Assembly (NCBI GenBank): GCA_030431675.1
Contig: JAUIIV010000006.1
Span: forward strand, 1-64,000
Direction: 5' to 3'
Length of the DNA stretch: 64,000 bases
Origin: Gammaproteobacteria bacterium
Lineage (GTDB): Bacteria; Pseudomonadota; Gammaproteobacteria; UBA6186; Azoamicaceae
Below the pieces are notes generated by a model. The model ran no database searches and was not told the DNA's origin. It saw nothing but the letters and a program-made list of their open reading frames with translations. This document shows, in pieces, positions 50,339-60,200 of the stretch (its first letter is position 1; every line of letters starts with the position of its first letter). Position numbers and translations under genes: made by a program.

Positions 50339-50902
50339 CTAAGAGCAGATTTCGGTTCTGAGGTCAGAGCAGTTACAACCACCAGGGAGGTACTCTGCTG
50401 GTACATCAAACCCACCGCCACTGTATGCCCCGCAATGAATAATATACGTATCGTTTATCCGAGATACCTTTGTACATATAGATGCTCTTGCACCATCACT
50501 ACTTGCAGTAGGAGCAACATAGCCAGTAATACCTTCTAAACCTGTAACGTATACACAAGCAACAAATATATCTGGATCAGAAATTCCTGTAAGTCTAGTG
50601 TCATCCCAGTAGCCTGCTCTTACAATAGGTGGAGCGTCTAAAGCTTTTTGCGCGGTACCAGAAAGAGTAGTATATGTTTGACCACCATATTCAATTGTTG
50701 CTGGAAAAGAGCCAGTACGTTCTATAGCCTCAATACCTTTGTCTGTCATATCCTGTAGTATGACTACTGCTGAAGCTGCTGTTGTTCTAATTCTGTAGTC
50801 CTTATATGCAGGTGCAGCAACTGCAGCTAAAATAGCAACTATAGCTATAACAACCATCAGCTCAATCAAACTAAAGGCTCTTGTTGAAGTGACACGTAGC
50901 AT
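50339..50902 (-). CDS. Type IV pilin-like protein
   Basis: This 187-residue protein has a prepilin leader (MLRVTSTRA) and the segment [20 protein letters not shown] with Glu at +5. As in the pilin next to mutS, Ala replaces Gly before the cleavage site. The mature helix continues PAYKDYRIRTTA. The N-terminal helix is nearly identical to that of the pilin at 12584, but the rest differs, so they are diverged paralogues. Six Cys residues lie in the C-terminal half, with a dense end (CNCSDLRTEIC). AGGT precedes the ATG. It lies in the minus-strand block between nlpD and rpoS. Confidence 0.85.
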   Translation of the reverse strand: MLRVTSTRAFSLIELMVVIAIVAILAAVAAPAYKDYRIRTTAASAVVILQDMTDKGIEAIERTGSFPATIEYGGQTYTTLSGTAQKALDAPPIVRAGYWDDTRLTGISDPDIFVACVYVTGLEGITGYVAPTASSDGARASICTKVSRINDTYIIHCGAYSGGGFDVPAEYLPGGCNCSDLRTEICS

Positions 50903-50956
50903 TACATTACCTGAATTATAAATCCACGACTAATTATAGTATATCTTTGATGAATA

Positions 50957-51454
50957 CTAGTGTTTTTTTGTTGGTATTTCCAACCTTTGATCTTGCCCTA
51001 CTTGTTTGGTTAGGTTATCAGTAGCTTTAGTTAGGCTGGTAAGGGCTGTTTGCATATTGTTTAGTTGTTTATTTGGAGAATCTATATGCTCACCGCGAGC
51101 CATATCAAGCATTGTTTTGCCAGCTGTTGCTAACACAGCTCCGAATCCGACTGCAAGACCGCCACCCAGTATATCGCCAGTCATCATATATGCAGCCCCG
51201 CCACAAGCTAATATAACTCCAGTTCCTAGTAGCGCTACCCCTCCTATGCCTAAACATAGCGTAGCAGTGCTAGAGCATATGCGTTTGAATAAAGAATTAT
51301 TTGGTTTTTTAGGAATATCTAACGTATTTGGGACTGTGGCTGGCTTCATGTTGCCTGCCAAGTCTCTTGCTATTGACTGTGTGGTTAATATGTTTAAAAT
51401 GTGATCATGCTTGCGTTCCTGTTTTTGAGATTCTTCATCAAATTTGTTATCCAA
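50957..51454 (-). CDS. Hypothetical membrane protein, about 165 aa
   Basis: I do not recognise this protein. Two Gly/Ala-rich hydrophobic helices (about residues 64-90 and 94-113) form a hairpin between a charged N-terminus and a Lys/Gln-rich C-terminus. Such Gly-zipper hairpins can insert in membranes. The frame begins at a TTG (51454) three bases after the stop of the upstream frame and has no Shine-Dalgarno sequence, so it may depend on translation from upstream. The nearest ATG is 36 codons in. Confidence 0.45.
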   Translation of the reverse strand: MDNKFDEESQKQERKHDHILNILTTQSIARDLAGNMKPATVPNTLDIPKKPNNSLFKRICSSTATLCLGIGGVALLGTGVILACGGAAYMMTGDILGGGLAVGFGAVLATAGKTMLDMARGEHIDSPNKQLNNMQTALTSLTKATDNLTKQVGQDQRLEIPTKKH

Positions 51455-51457
51455 TTT

Positions 51458-51798
51458 TTATTGATATTCACTCACTATGCCCGTATAACGCGTTTGTTCT
51501 TTTTGAAACTCCTCCATTCTATCTGCAGAAATGCCATCCGGGCCTGTCATTTCTTGAAGATAACCACGCAATTTACCCATGTAATCCCTAGTTGCGTTAA
51601 TAAAATTACCATACTCTGGGTTTCGATTTAGCGTTTCAGGTGGCAATTTATTTAGTTCTTGTTGCAATTTTTCTACTTGTTCAATCGCATTTGTAAGTGT
51701 TTTTTTAATTCTTGTTCATAGCGTTGAATTTCTTCCGCTGCTTTTTCAGCTGCATTAGCTGTTTTTCTGTGCCCTTGAAACATTCTTAACATTGGCAT
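51458..51798 (-). pseudogene. Frameshifted coiled-coil gene upstream of the Gly-zipper protein
   Basis: An ATG at 51798 with AGGGG six bases upstream opens a frame (MPMLRMFQGHRKTANAAEKAAEEIQ...) that ends at a TAG after about 41 codons. One extra A in the seven-base A-run (T-run 51700-51706 on the plus strand) would join it to the second frame (EQVEKLQQELNKLPPETL onward to SEYQ), giving one protein of about 113 residues. The combined sequence is coiled-coil-like. It is either a pseudogene, a phase-variable gene, or an assembly error in a homopolymer. Confidence 0.65.
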
Positions 51799-51955
51799 TG
51801 TGCACCCCTATATACTTTTTCTATATAAAAGCTGTGATGTATTATAGGCTATTATATGTTGTTATATTGTGTATATAACCATATGTGCTGTATATCTTCT
51901 CAATCAATGCAACCATTTTCTGCTTCTCGTTGTCTAAGCAAGCAAGGAGATAAAT

Positions 51956-52897
51956 ATGGCAAAACCAAAACCAAACTCTAAGAGGGATGTAGGTGTAGTT
52001 ACTAATAAAAAGCAGTCTAAGAAACCGACCTTAATCAGTAAAAGCGCTTTTACTGATTCTACAACTGATGAGAGTACTGTTAATGTAACTCAATTATATA
52101 TGGCTGAAATTGGTTATGAGCCGCTTTTAACCCATGAAGAAGAGATTTTGTTGAGTACAGCAGCGCACAAGGGAGATTTAGATGCTCGTAACAAAATGAT
52201 TAAAGGTAATTTACGTCTAGTGGTTAAAATAGCACGTGCATATTTAAACAGAGGTCTTTTATTGTCAGACTTGATTGAAGAAGGAAATATGGGCCTAATG
52301 CGTGCAGTAGAGAAGTTTGACCCAACTCTAGGTTATAGGTTTTCTACCTATGCCACTTGGTGGATAAGACAAGCCGTTGAGCAGGCAATTATGAATCAAT
52401 CACGTACTGTGCGTTTGCCTATTCATATGGTGAAAAAAATTACTAAGTGCTTAAATATGATTCATAAGCTTGCTAGTGAAGATCATAACCCTACTATTAA
52501 AGAAGTTGCAGATGCCATGCATGAGCCAGTAGAAGAAATAGGCAAATTACTGCAATATACTGAAAGCAGTATATCCATGGATACGCCAACATCAGAATAT
52601 AATCATCCACTACAGGATGCTATACCAGATAGTGCTGATCTAGACCCAGAGTTAATATCGGAAGAGCAAAGTTTTCATGAGCATGTTATTGACTGGTTAG
52701 ATTATTTGCCTGAGCAACATAGAGATGTAATTATTCGCAGATTTGGTTTGCTAGAGCGTGATCCAGAGACTTTAGAAGAAGTTGGTGACAACCTAGGTAT
52801 AACACGTGAGCGTGTACGTCAACTGCAAATAGACGCTCTCAAACGTCTTAAAGAGATCTTAAGGGAAGAAGGTTTAGACGAAACAAGTATTATCTAA
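51956..52897 (+). CDS. rpoS: Stationary-phase sigma factor RpoS, second copy
   Basis: This 313-residue sigma factor has regions 1.2 ([20 protein letters not shown]), 2 ([53 protein letters not shown]), 3 and 4 ([20 protein letters not shown]). The QLYxxEIGYxPLLT start and ATWWIRQ of region 2.4 are those of RpoS. It follows nlpD at a distance, as in the classical nlpD-rpoS pair, but about 2.2 kb of opposite-strand genes intervene, so promoters inside nlpD cannot simply serve it. AGGAG is six bases before the ATG. Compare the paralogue at 22998. Confidence 0.93.
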   Translation: MAKPKPNSKRDVGVVTNKKQSKKPTLISKSAFTDSTTDESTVNVTQLYMAEIGYEPLLTHEEEILLSTAAHKGDLDARNKMIKGNLRLVVKIARAYLNRGLLLSDLIEEGNMGLMRAVEKFDPTLGYRFSTYATWWIRQAVEQAIMNQSRTVRLPIHMVKKITKCLNMIHKLASEDHNPTIKEVADAMHEPVEEIGKLLQYTESSISMDTPTSEYNHPLQDAIPDSADLDPELISEEQSFHEHVIDWLDYLPEQHRDVIIRRFGLLERDPETLEEVGDNLGITRERVRQLQIDALKRLKEILREEGLDETSII

Positions 52898-52957
52898 ATA
52901 ATTATACTAACTTATAATTACTTGAAAAAACCATATCTATGGCATAGAGTTTTAAAG

Positions 52958-53980
52958 ATGAAAAACTCTAATTTGCATATTTGTGACGCTATCATTCATC
53001 CTGGAGAGCTAGCAAATCTGGCATTACCTCTACCAGAGCAGTATTCTTGCTCCCCTTTGTACATGCCAATTAAGGTGCTACATGGCAAGACCAAAGGTCC
53101 TTGTTTAGTTATATTTTCTATCCTCAAAGGTGATGAACTAAATGGATTGGAAATTGCTAATCGTGTAGTCAGTGCACTTGACCCTAAAGATATATCAGGT
53201 ACGGTCATTGCAGTACCTGTACTCAATGTATACGGCCTGACTCATTACCCAAATAGATTGCCATCTGGGCATAATTTGGCAAATTGTTTTCCTGGAGATG
53301 AAAAGGGATCATTTGGAGAGCGTATTGCTTATGCTTTTACTCAGGAAGTGTTAAAAAAAGCGGACTGTTGTATAGAATTGCAAACAGGGGATAAAAATCA
53401 TAATATTCTTCCTCAGATATATTGTAACTTTGATAATCAACAAGCCAGACGTTTAGCACGAGTATTTACTACGCCAGTTATAACTAAGGTAGAAAATAAA
53501 AATAACCGCCTACGTCAGACTACCGAAGATTTACATATTCCACTCTTGGTATATCAAGCAGGAGAAGCGATGCGCTTTGATGAAGGTGCAATAACTACCG
53601 GCATAGAAGGCACAATGAATATTATGCGTGCTCTTGGAATATTAGCAGGTGGTGTAAATACAGATGTAAGACCAATCGCATCTAGAGATGAAGAATGGAT
53701 AGTCGCCCATACTGGCGGTGTACTACATACGGAGGTTAATTTAGGCCAGAACGTTAAAAAGGGTGATATTTTAGGAACCATAACAGATCCATTTGGTGGT
53801 ACTGACTTTTCAGAGCCGGTGAAGGCTCATCAAGAAGGAATTATTGTGGGAATAAATACTTCTCCATTTATATATGAAGGATTGGAATTATTCAAAATCG
53901 CCACTTTTCTTGATACTAGTAAAGCTGAGAATGTTATAGAAGAATGGCAACAGCAACAGCCTGACACTCAAGCTACCTAA
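52958..53980 (+). CDS. AstE/AspA-family protein with altered zinc site
   Basis: This roughly 340-residue protein belongs to the succinylglutamate desuccinylase/aspartoacylase family by its overall pattern: IIHPGE at the start, then ILKGDELNG, RLPSGHNLANCFPG, IELQTGD and a C-terminal GGVLH...GQNVKKGDILGTITDPFG lipoyl-like fold. The family's first zinc His and Glu (usually HGDE) read KGDE, and the second His (usually DLHT) reads ELQT. Both histidines are replaced, so hydrolase activity is doubtful. The ATG at 52958 begins the homologous region; a TTG at 52922 is possible. It is translationally linked to the MFS gene (TAATG). Confidence 0.75.
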   Translation: MKNSNLHICDAIIHPGELANLALPLPEQYSCSPLYMPIKVLHGKTKGPCLVIFSILKGDELNGLEIANRVVSALDPKDISGTVIAVPVLNVYGLTHYPNRLPSGHNLANCFPGDEKGSFGERIAYAFTQEVLKKADCCIELQTGDKNHNILPQIYCNFDNQQARRLARVFTTPVITKVENKNNRLRQTTEDLHIPLLVYQAGEAMRFDEGAITTGIEGTMNIMRALGILAGGVNTDVRPIASRDEEWIVAHTGGVLHTEVNLGQNVKKGDILGTITDPFGGTDFSEPVKAHQEGIIVGINTSPFIYEGLELFKIATFLDTSKAENVIEEWQQQQPDTQAT

Positions 53981-55245
53981 TGCAAAAGAATATTCAATTT
54001 ACCCCAGTTGGATTTTTAGTATGGATAATATGCGCAATTTATTTCCTATATGAGTTATTCCTTCGTACAGTAATTGGAACCTTTCAGCATCCAATTATGT
54101 ATGATCTACATTTATCAACGGTTAAATTTTCTCTTTTAAGCTCCACTACTTATTTATTAATATATGCAGCAATGCAGATTCCAGTAGGAATCATTGTGGA
54201 TAACTTTGGCTTAAAGAAATCTGTATTATTTGGGGTAAGTGTGTGCGCACTGTCTTCGTTTGGCTTTTCTCTTGCTAACGATTACACAAGTGCAATATTC
54301 TTTAGAATGTTAACTGGTTTTGGATCATCTTTTGGGTTTATTTGTCTTTTAGTTGCAGTATATGACTGGATGCCACATAGGTACATTGGTCTATTCTTGG
54401 GTTTGTCACAATTTATTGGTGTAATGGGGCCAATGATAGCAGCAGGACCGCTTACTGAAATTACTGAAGTGGGTGGAATTTCCTGGCGAGAAGTATTTGT
54501 GTGGCTATCAATATTTGGTGGCATACTTGTCCTGCTTGTATTGTTATTTGTGCGTAATAATCCAGAAAAGTCTGGAGCATATATAATTTTGCATAGGGCG
54601 CAACCTATGTCTGCTAGGGTATTCAATAATTTTATGCGTTGGCAACCTTGGCTAATAGGAATATTTTCAGCGACTGTGTATTTTGCCATTGAGTACTTGT
54701 CAGAAAATGAGGGAAAGAGTTTTTTAATCCTTAAAGGGTTTTCTACGCAATTTTCTTCATATATGATAACGCTATCCTGGTTCGCATTTGCTCTAAGTAG
54801 TCCATTACTAGGATTTATATCAGATCATATTCTCCGTCGTCGTCTAGTGATGCTATGGTCTGCAATTGGTTATTTAATAGGCCTTACATTAATAGCGTTT
54901 GCAGCAACTAAGATTACTATAATTGCTGCTTTTATGTTGTTGGGATTTGGCGCTAGTGCGCAGTCATTGGCATTTGCCAATATGGCAGAGCAATTTAAGC
55001 CGCAATATCTGCCATTGGCTCTGGCATTAAACAATGCCTTGGTTACAGTTACGATTGCAATTAACGCTCCAATCTTAGGGCTTGTAGTTGAGCACTTAGG
55101 GTATGATGCGTCCTTTGTAGCTATAATAGGAATTGCATTGGTGGCACTAGCTATTATTACATTTGGAATTAAAGAAACTTTTTGCAAATCGCAGGCTGAT
55201 TTTACCTACCTCCGTCAGCAAACAAAACCTGTGGCAGCACATTAA
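53980..55245 (+). CDS. MFS transporter
   Basis: This 421-residue protein has twelve predicted helices and the major facilitator motifs: GIIVDNFGLKKSVLFG after helix 2 (loop 2-3 GxxxDxxGxxxxL) and GFISDHILRRRLVM in the second half. It is likely to export or import a small metabolite with protons; the substrate is not predictable. It starts within the stop of the AstE-like gene, which suggests that the two act together, perhaps on one compound or its carrier. Confidence 0.9.
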   Translation: MQKNIQFTPVGFLVWIICAIYFLYELFLRTVIGTFQHPIMYDLHLSTVKFSLLSSTTYLLIYAAMQIPVGIIVDNFGLKKSVLFGVSVCALSSFGFSLANDYTSAIFFRMLTGFGSSFGFICLLVAVYDWMPHRYIGLFLGLSQFIGVMGPMIAAGPLTEITEVGGISWREVFVWLSIFGGILVLLVLLFVRNNPEKSGAYIILHRAQPMSARVFNNFMRWQPWLIGIFSATVYFAIEYLSENEGKSFLILKGFSTQFSSYMITLSWFAFALSSPLLGFISDHILRRRLVMLWSAIGYLIGLTLIAFAATKITIIAAFMLLGFGASAQSLAFANMAEQFKPQYLPLALALNNALVTVTIAINAPILGLVVEHLGYDASFVAIIGIALVALAIITFGIKETFCKSQADFTYLRQQTKPVAAH

Positions 55246-55340
55246 TAATACGTGCACTATCGCTATAATTGAACTTTTTCTTCAACCAAAAAGTCAAAAA
55301 ATACACTAGGGAACTATTCTAAGGTAGTGGAGTGTATGTA

Positions 55341-57143
55341 ATGCCAGATCAAAAAGATCAGCAAGAAGAAAACGAGGGAGATAGTACACAAGGAGGCGCT
55401 GGCTCTGGAGTTGAGGATAACTCAAGCGGTGGTGAGCAACAGGGTGAAGGTGGCCATAAAGAAATGTCAGAGCAGCCTACAGCTGCTGGTGCCTTATGGA
55501 CTCGTTCAAGCCATCCTTTGATCCGTAAAGCATTATCTATACTAGGAATAAAACCAGATAAAGGGTTAATACTGGATCCCAACAAAGCAGAAGTGCGTAA
55601 AATAATTGAAGAGTTAGACAAAAAACGCAAAATCTGGGTTCTAATTAACAATAAGTTTCTACATAATAATCAAATTTTTTTATATATGGATGATAATGGT
55701 AGAGTATTTGCAGAGCCTACAGCTACTTTAGCAACCGGCGTAAATATGGATAATCCAATTGTGCAAAGTAACCCGCTGCTGGATTATATGGCTAATAAGC
55801 AGGGTGATCAGGTGTTAATTGCCAGTGACAGAGTGAAGTGGAGTAACTTTAATCCATTGCAGGTTAGTAAGCAAGGAGAAGGGGGTAATCCTGAGGCATA
55901 CGCAACACAACTGATCTATGTTCCAGAAGTGGTTAAACAGAAAGAGGGTGCTAGTGTAAATTATCAAGTTGGTTCCTGGTTTATGCGTAGACAAGTGATT
56001 GGGACAGAACTAAAGAAGATAGAGTTTGTTTCTGGTGGTATGAATTTTAATTTGCAAACATACATCGAGGCGTTAGGAGTGGACAATCCACTTGTAAAGT
56101 ATATGGGTGGGATATACTTTGAAGAAGAGATGCAGTCAAGTGCTAGCAAAGGGCTGACCGGAGCATTTGTACTAATGCCATTAGTTATAACAACACCACA
56201 GCCAGTCTATGCATCTGCTTTTGATGAATATAAAACTGAGCCAATACTGTATTATGAGCCCCAGGCTGAAGAGCAAACCCCCAGCCATACCTTTTTGCTA
56301 TTAAGAAAGTTAGCACAACCTAAGCATACTAGAGCAGAAAGGTCAGCACCAGTACCTCAGTCAGCACCTGAAATTATTGATACTGTCATAAAAGAATCTA
56401 CTCCAAGTATTCCAGAATTAGCACCAGTAGTTATGAGTTTACCTGCTATACATGAACAAACTAAAGTGACAACAGAAAGTGTCGCTCAACAAGCTGACGA
56501 AGCGCACATAGTTGAACGTACGCAATCAAGTCCTACAATAGCAACTATCGCAGAGCCCAGTCTTACAACACCTAATTTAACTGATGATACTGAGAAATCT
56601 GAAGTTAGAGATGATGAAGTGATAAAGCAATCTGTACATACTCGACCAGTAATTGAAGAAGAAGATAAAAGTGTAGTATTAGTTGATCCAGTCCAGGTTA
56701 ATACAGCCTTTAAAAAAGCACAGCTCAATGTCTTTGAAAATTTGCATAGCGCAGTGCAGACTACTAATTTAATTCGTGAACTACGTGCTAAGTATGGTTA
56801 TGAGAATGTTGTAGCTGTCTCCGGTGATGGTAACCTACCAGATGATCCTGAGCAGCCATTAGTATTAAGAATAAGAGAAGGCAAGCATCAAAATTATTTT
56901 GCAGAAATGACAATAAGCAAGGGATTTACAGCTGCTCGTGAGAAAAGAAGAGAGGCTACTGATACTCTTAAGGATAAATATATAATAAGGGTTAAAAAGT
57001 CTGAATCAGCTGCAAGACAAGAAAATTTAGATAGAGCCTTTAGTGATTTACATGAACTAGGCAACCAGTCTTGGGATAAAGTCAGAATACAAGCAGAGCG
57101 TAGGCGAGCTGGACCACAGGCACGCTCTCGTACAGTCATTTAG
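55341..57143 (+). CDS. Large hypothetical protein, 600 aa
   Basis: I do not recognise this protein. It starts with an acidic, Gly/Glu/Gln-rich disordered region (about 1-50), followed by a folded region (50-285), a Pro/Thr/Glu-rich linker (290-445) and a charged helical C-terminus (455-600). A single hydrophobic stretch (GAFVLMPLVITTPQPVYASA, about 277-296) could be a membrane or cleavage site. The ATG at 55341 has GGAG eight bases upstream. No enzyme motif was found. The modular disordered layout is compatible with a secreted effector, without proof. Confidence 0.55.
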   Translation: MPDQKDQQEENEGDSTQGGAGSGVEDNSSGGEQQGEGGHKEMSEQPTAAGALWTRSSHPLIRKALSILGIKPDKGLILDPNKAEVRKIIEELDKKRKIWVLINNKFLHNNQIFLYMDDNGRVFAEPTATLATGVNMDNPIVQSNPLLDYMANKQGDQVLIASDRVKWSNFNPLQVSKQGEGGNPEAYATQLIYVPEVVKQKEGASVNYQVGSWFMRRQVIGTELKKIEFVSGGMNFNLQTYIEALGVDNPLVKYMGGIYFEEEMQSSASKGLTGAFVLMPLVITTPQPVYASAFDEYKTEPILYYEPQAEEQTPSHTFLLLRKLAQPKHTRAERSAPVPQSAPEIIDTVIKESTPSIPELAPVVMSLPAIHEQTKVTTESVAQQADEAHIVERTQSSPTIATIAEPSLTTPNLTDDTEKSEVRDDEVIKQSVHTRPVIEEEDKSVVLVDPVQVNTAFKKAQLNVFENLHSAVQTTNLIRELRAKYGYENVVAVSGDGNLPDDPEQPLVLRIREGKHQNYFAEMTISKGFTAAREKRREATDTLKDKYIIRVKKSESAARQENLDRAFSDLHELGNQSWDKVRIQAERRRAGPQARSRTVI

Positions 57144-57225
57144 ACAAAGGTCGCACAAGCTTACTTTTATCAGGGTATGCGCCCTTTGATTATGAATATA
57201 ACAAGACGCGACTTATAATTTGTAG

Positions 57226-60200
57226 CTACATTTTAAGACTATGACTTTTGCGTTTCTCAGTTTGCTGGTTAAGGGCTTCTAACTGGGTGGTAAGAACTGG
57301 GTCGCCAGCAATAGCTTGCTGTAGGTGTTCATATAGAGTAACTCCTTCCAGACTATGTGTTAACTCATCATTTGCAAGGAAGAATGACTTGAGCCACTCT
57401 ACTCGCTCTTGCTCTAAATTAGATTTTTCAATTTCAATAACGAGACTTTCACGTATTTGATTGCGGTCGCTAATGATGGATATTATTTGAGAAGCTCTTT
57501 CTAAAGTATCTATTGGATATTTAACAAAATCTATTGGTTTGAAAAAAACACCTTTGTCTGGAAAGCGTTCTTCAACTTGTGGTAAAAATTGAGAAAATTC
57601 TACTGCTAGCTGGGGAAATATTTTTTGTACATATTTCAAAATATCTAGCCATTTAAGGTCACGTTTTGCCTCTAGTCTACTCCAAGCACTTTCTCCTATA
57701 CAGTTTTGAATAAATAGGCTAAATAACAAAGATCTCGCTGTGTGCTTTGGGTTTGCAAGCTTCTTTAATGTATCTAATATTAACTCAGGATCAGTGTCTG
57801 TACCAGAAAATAACGAAGATAACCACGAATTTTCGACAGCATCGGTTGTAAGAGCAGTTTCTATTTCTAATACTTTATAATCCTTTTGCCATGCCATAAG
57901 CTGAAAGCATATAACCCTTTCCCAAAGAAGTTCTAAAACTTGTGCTGCGCTAGAGTCAAAGTTCATAGCCAGTGCTTGTAGGCACGATATGCGTCTGTCA
58001 TCAACTTCTGTGATATCACAAGCAACTTGATCAATAAGTTCAGCATATAGACAAGATGATAGATCTCTACGTCTAAATGCAATAGTTAATAAATTTGCTC
58101 CATTGAGGGTCCTATATTTTGTGTACTTGAGTAGTTCTGTGAATACATGCGGATCTAATTCTTCTGCGCCAACAAATTTATCCAGAATGGCATTTATTTC
58201 TTTAAGTATTCTCTCGTGAGTTGCAGTGCATCTATTGACACTTTTTATGCGATTTTCAATTTCATTTAATAACTGTCTTTCCTCATTTCCTCTGGTTGTA
58301 TTATTGTAGTTACTATCTTGTCTGTCAGGAAGTGCAAGGTGCTCGAATGGTGATCCCTCAGCATCTACATCTGCACGTCTACATTCGATCATCCGTTCAA
58401 GATCAACAATTAGGGTAAACATAAATAATGAATAATTACAAAATTTCCTATGTGCATTTGCTAGCAAGCAGCCTTTAACATTTGCAGGCAAGTGCTCTAT
58501 GCGTAGTAGAGTTGCAACAGTCATATACGACATATTTACTTTTATGAAAAAATCGTGATTTGCTCGTAAGTCATTCTCCGAGCTATTGTTGACAGTGTCA
58601 ACAATTATTCCCTCTGATATAGCGGTGTGTTCTGGTGCGGCATGTAAAATTTGCAATAATAAATCTGCACTAAAAGATTCAATAGCTTCCCTTATTAGAG
58701 CCTTAGCGTCCAATATGCCATGCTTACATATTTGGAGGAATTTCTGGGCTTCTGCGGGACTATGTTTGACTGCTGTTCGGTACCTATCGTCACTGAATCT
58801 CTCTTTTATTATAGGATTTAATTTTGTTACGTCTATGAATTCTATTGCACTAAATCCAAATCGATTTTGGGCTTGCAATAATTGTGTGAGTTGGTCATCA
58901 TTTTTGATATGTTTTGTTAAAATTAGAAGCATCCCTCCACAACAGATGGCTTCATGTTCGTCTTTTGCTAGTGCCAATCTTAGGCACAGTATATTAAATA
59001 AGTTTTGTTCATTAGTGTATACCTTGTCTAGAGGTGCTCCGATATCTATAAGTATTGTTAATGGATAAATAGCAGGCGAGCGTGCTACTGCCTGAGACAC
59101 TAAATCCATTCCATCTGCATATTGCCAGGTAACTAATGATTCTTTTGCTTTATCTTCGTTGCTTGATAATTCAATATAGCGTTGATACAGATATGTATAC
59201 ATATTATTTTTTGGCATACCTAAAGCGTGGTACAGATTGCGGGGTGTGATTTTAGCTCCCATTACCTCGCAAACTTTTTTTAATAATTCTAATGATTGTG
59301 CTGTAATGCATAAGTCTAAGTATGTAAATCCTTGACTATTCGGTTTATCTATATTTACTTCAACAGTTCTCATTTCATCAAACATTTGTCTGATGCTTTC
59401 ATCGCTTACTTCTTCGCCCTGTTGTATTAAGAGAGGTATTCTTTGGAAATTTGGAACTTCTACTGGGGAGATTTTTCCAAAAGCTGCTCTAAATGGAATG
59501 CTACCCTCCAATCTTTTCCTTACATTAGCATTGTTGCTTGCATTTACAATTATTGCACTTAATAAAAAAATTTCGCTTTCGCTTCCGCTTTGGCATTGCG
59601 TTGTGCTTGCATTAACTTTGATACAGTACTCATTTTCGCCAAAAAGTAGTCGAAAATATTCCCGATATACTTCTCCTAATTCTTTGGCGAGTTGTGGGAT
59701 TTCTTGTGCTAAATACTCTCTAAAAGTTTCTCTTATCTCAATTATTTGTATTAGTTCAAGATATTTTTGCGCTGCAAATAGCTCAAGAATACTATTTAGT
59801 TTTAAATTATTGCCAAAAAGGTCTGTGCGCCCATAAAATGCTTGAACTAGCATGCACTGGTTGTAGGTTGTGCCATTACTACCTTTAAAATCCGTTTTGT
59901 CACGCTCTGCCATTCTAGATATAATGCGTCTAAACATATCAAAAATTGCATTTATTGCTTCTATCCAGGGGTAAGTCTTTTCTGTCTCTAGTATCTTTAT
60001 AACCGTGCATCCACTTAGATCTCGAGTCAATAAAGTGCTTGTAATAATGCCATTGGGATCATGTTGTGCTATATGCCTTAAAAGCCTAACAAACATCTCT
60101 TGTGTAGGACAACCCCTTGCAAGCATATGCATGAAGTTTTGTGCTTGCTCATTCACAGAAAATCCAATGTTGCAGATTCTTTGGCCACTCAGTATCTCTG

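Noticed and set aside
57144..57225. A terminator between the two convergent unknown genes at 57 kb
   Set aside because: Only a weak GGG/CCC stem of a few bases is visible, with no clear U-tract.
58586..59068. A 160-codon frame on the plus strand inside the giant gene
   Set aside because: It is wholly antisense to the long intact frame, has a composition typical of reversed helical coding sequence (Ser, Cys and Leu-rich) and no ribosome-binding site. The same applies to 59393-59836.
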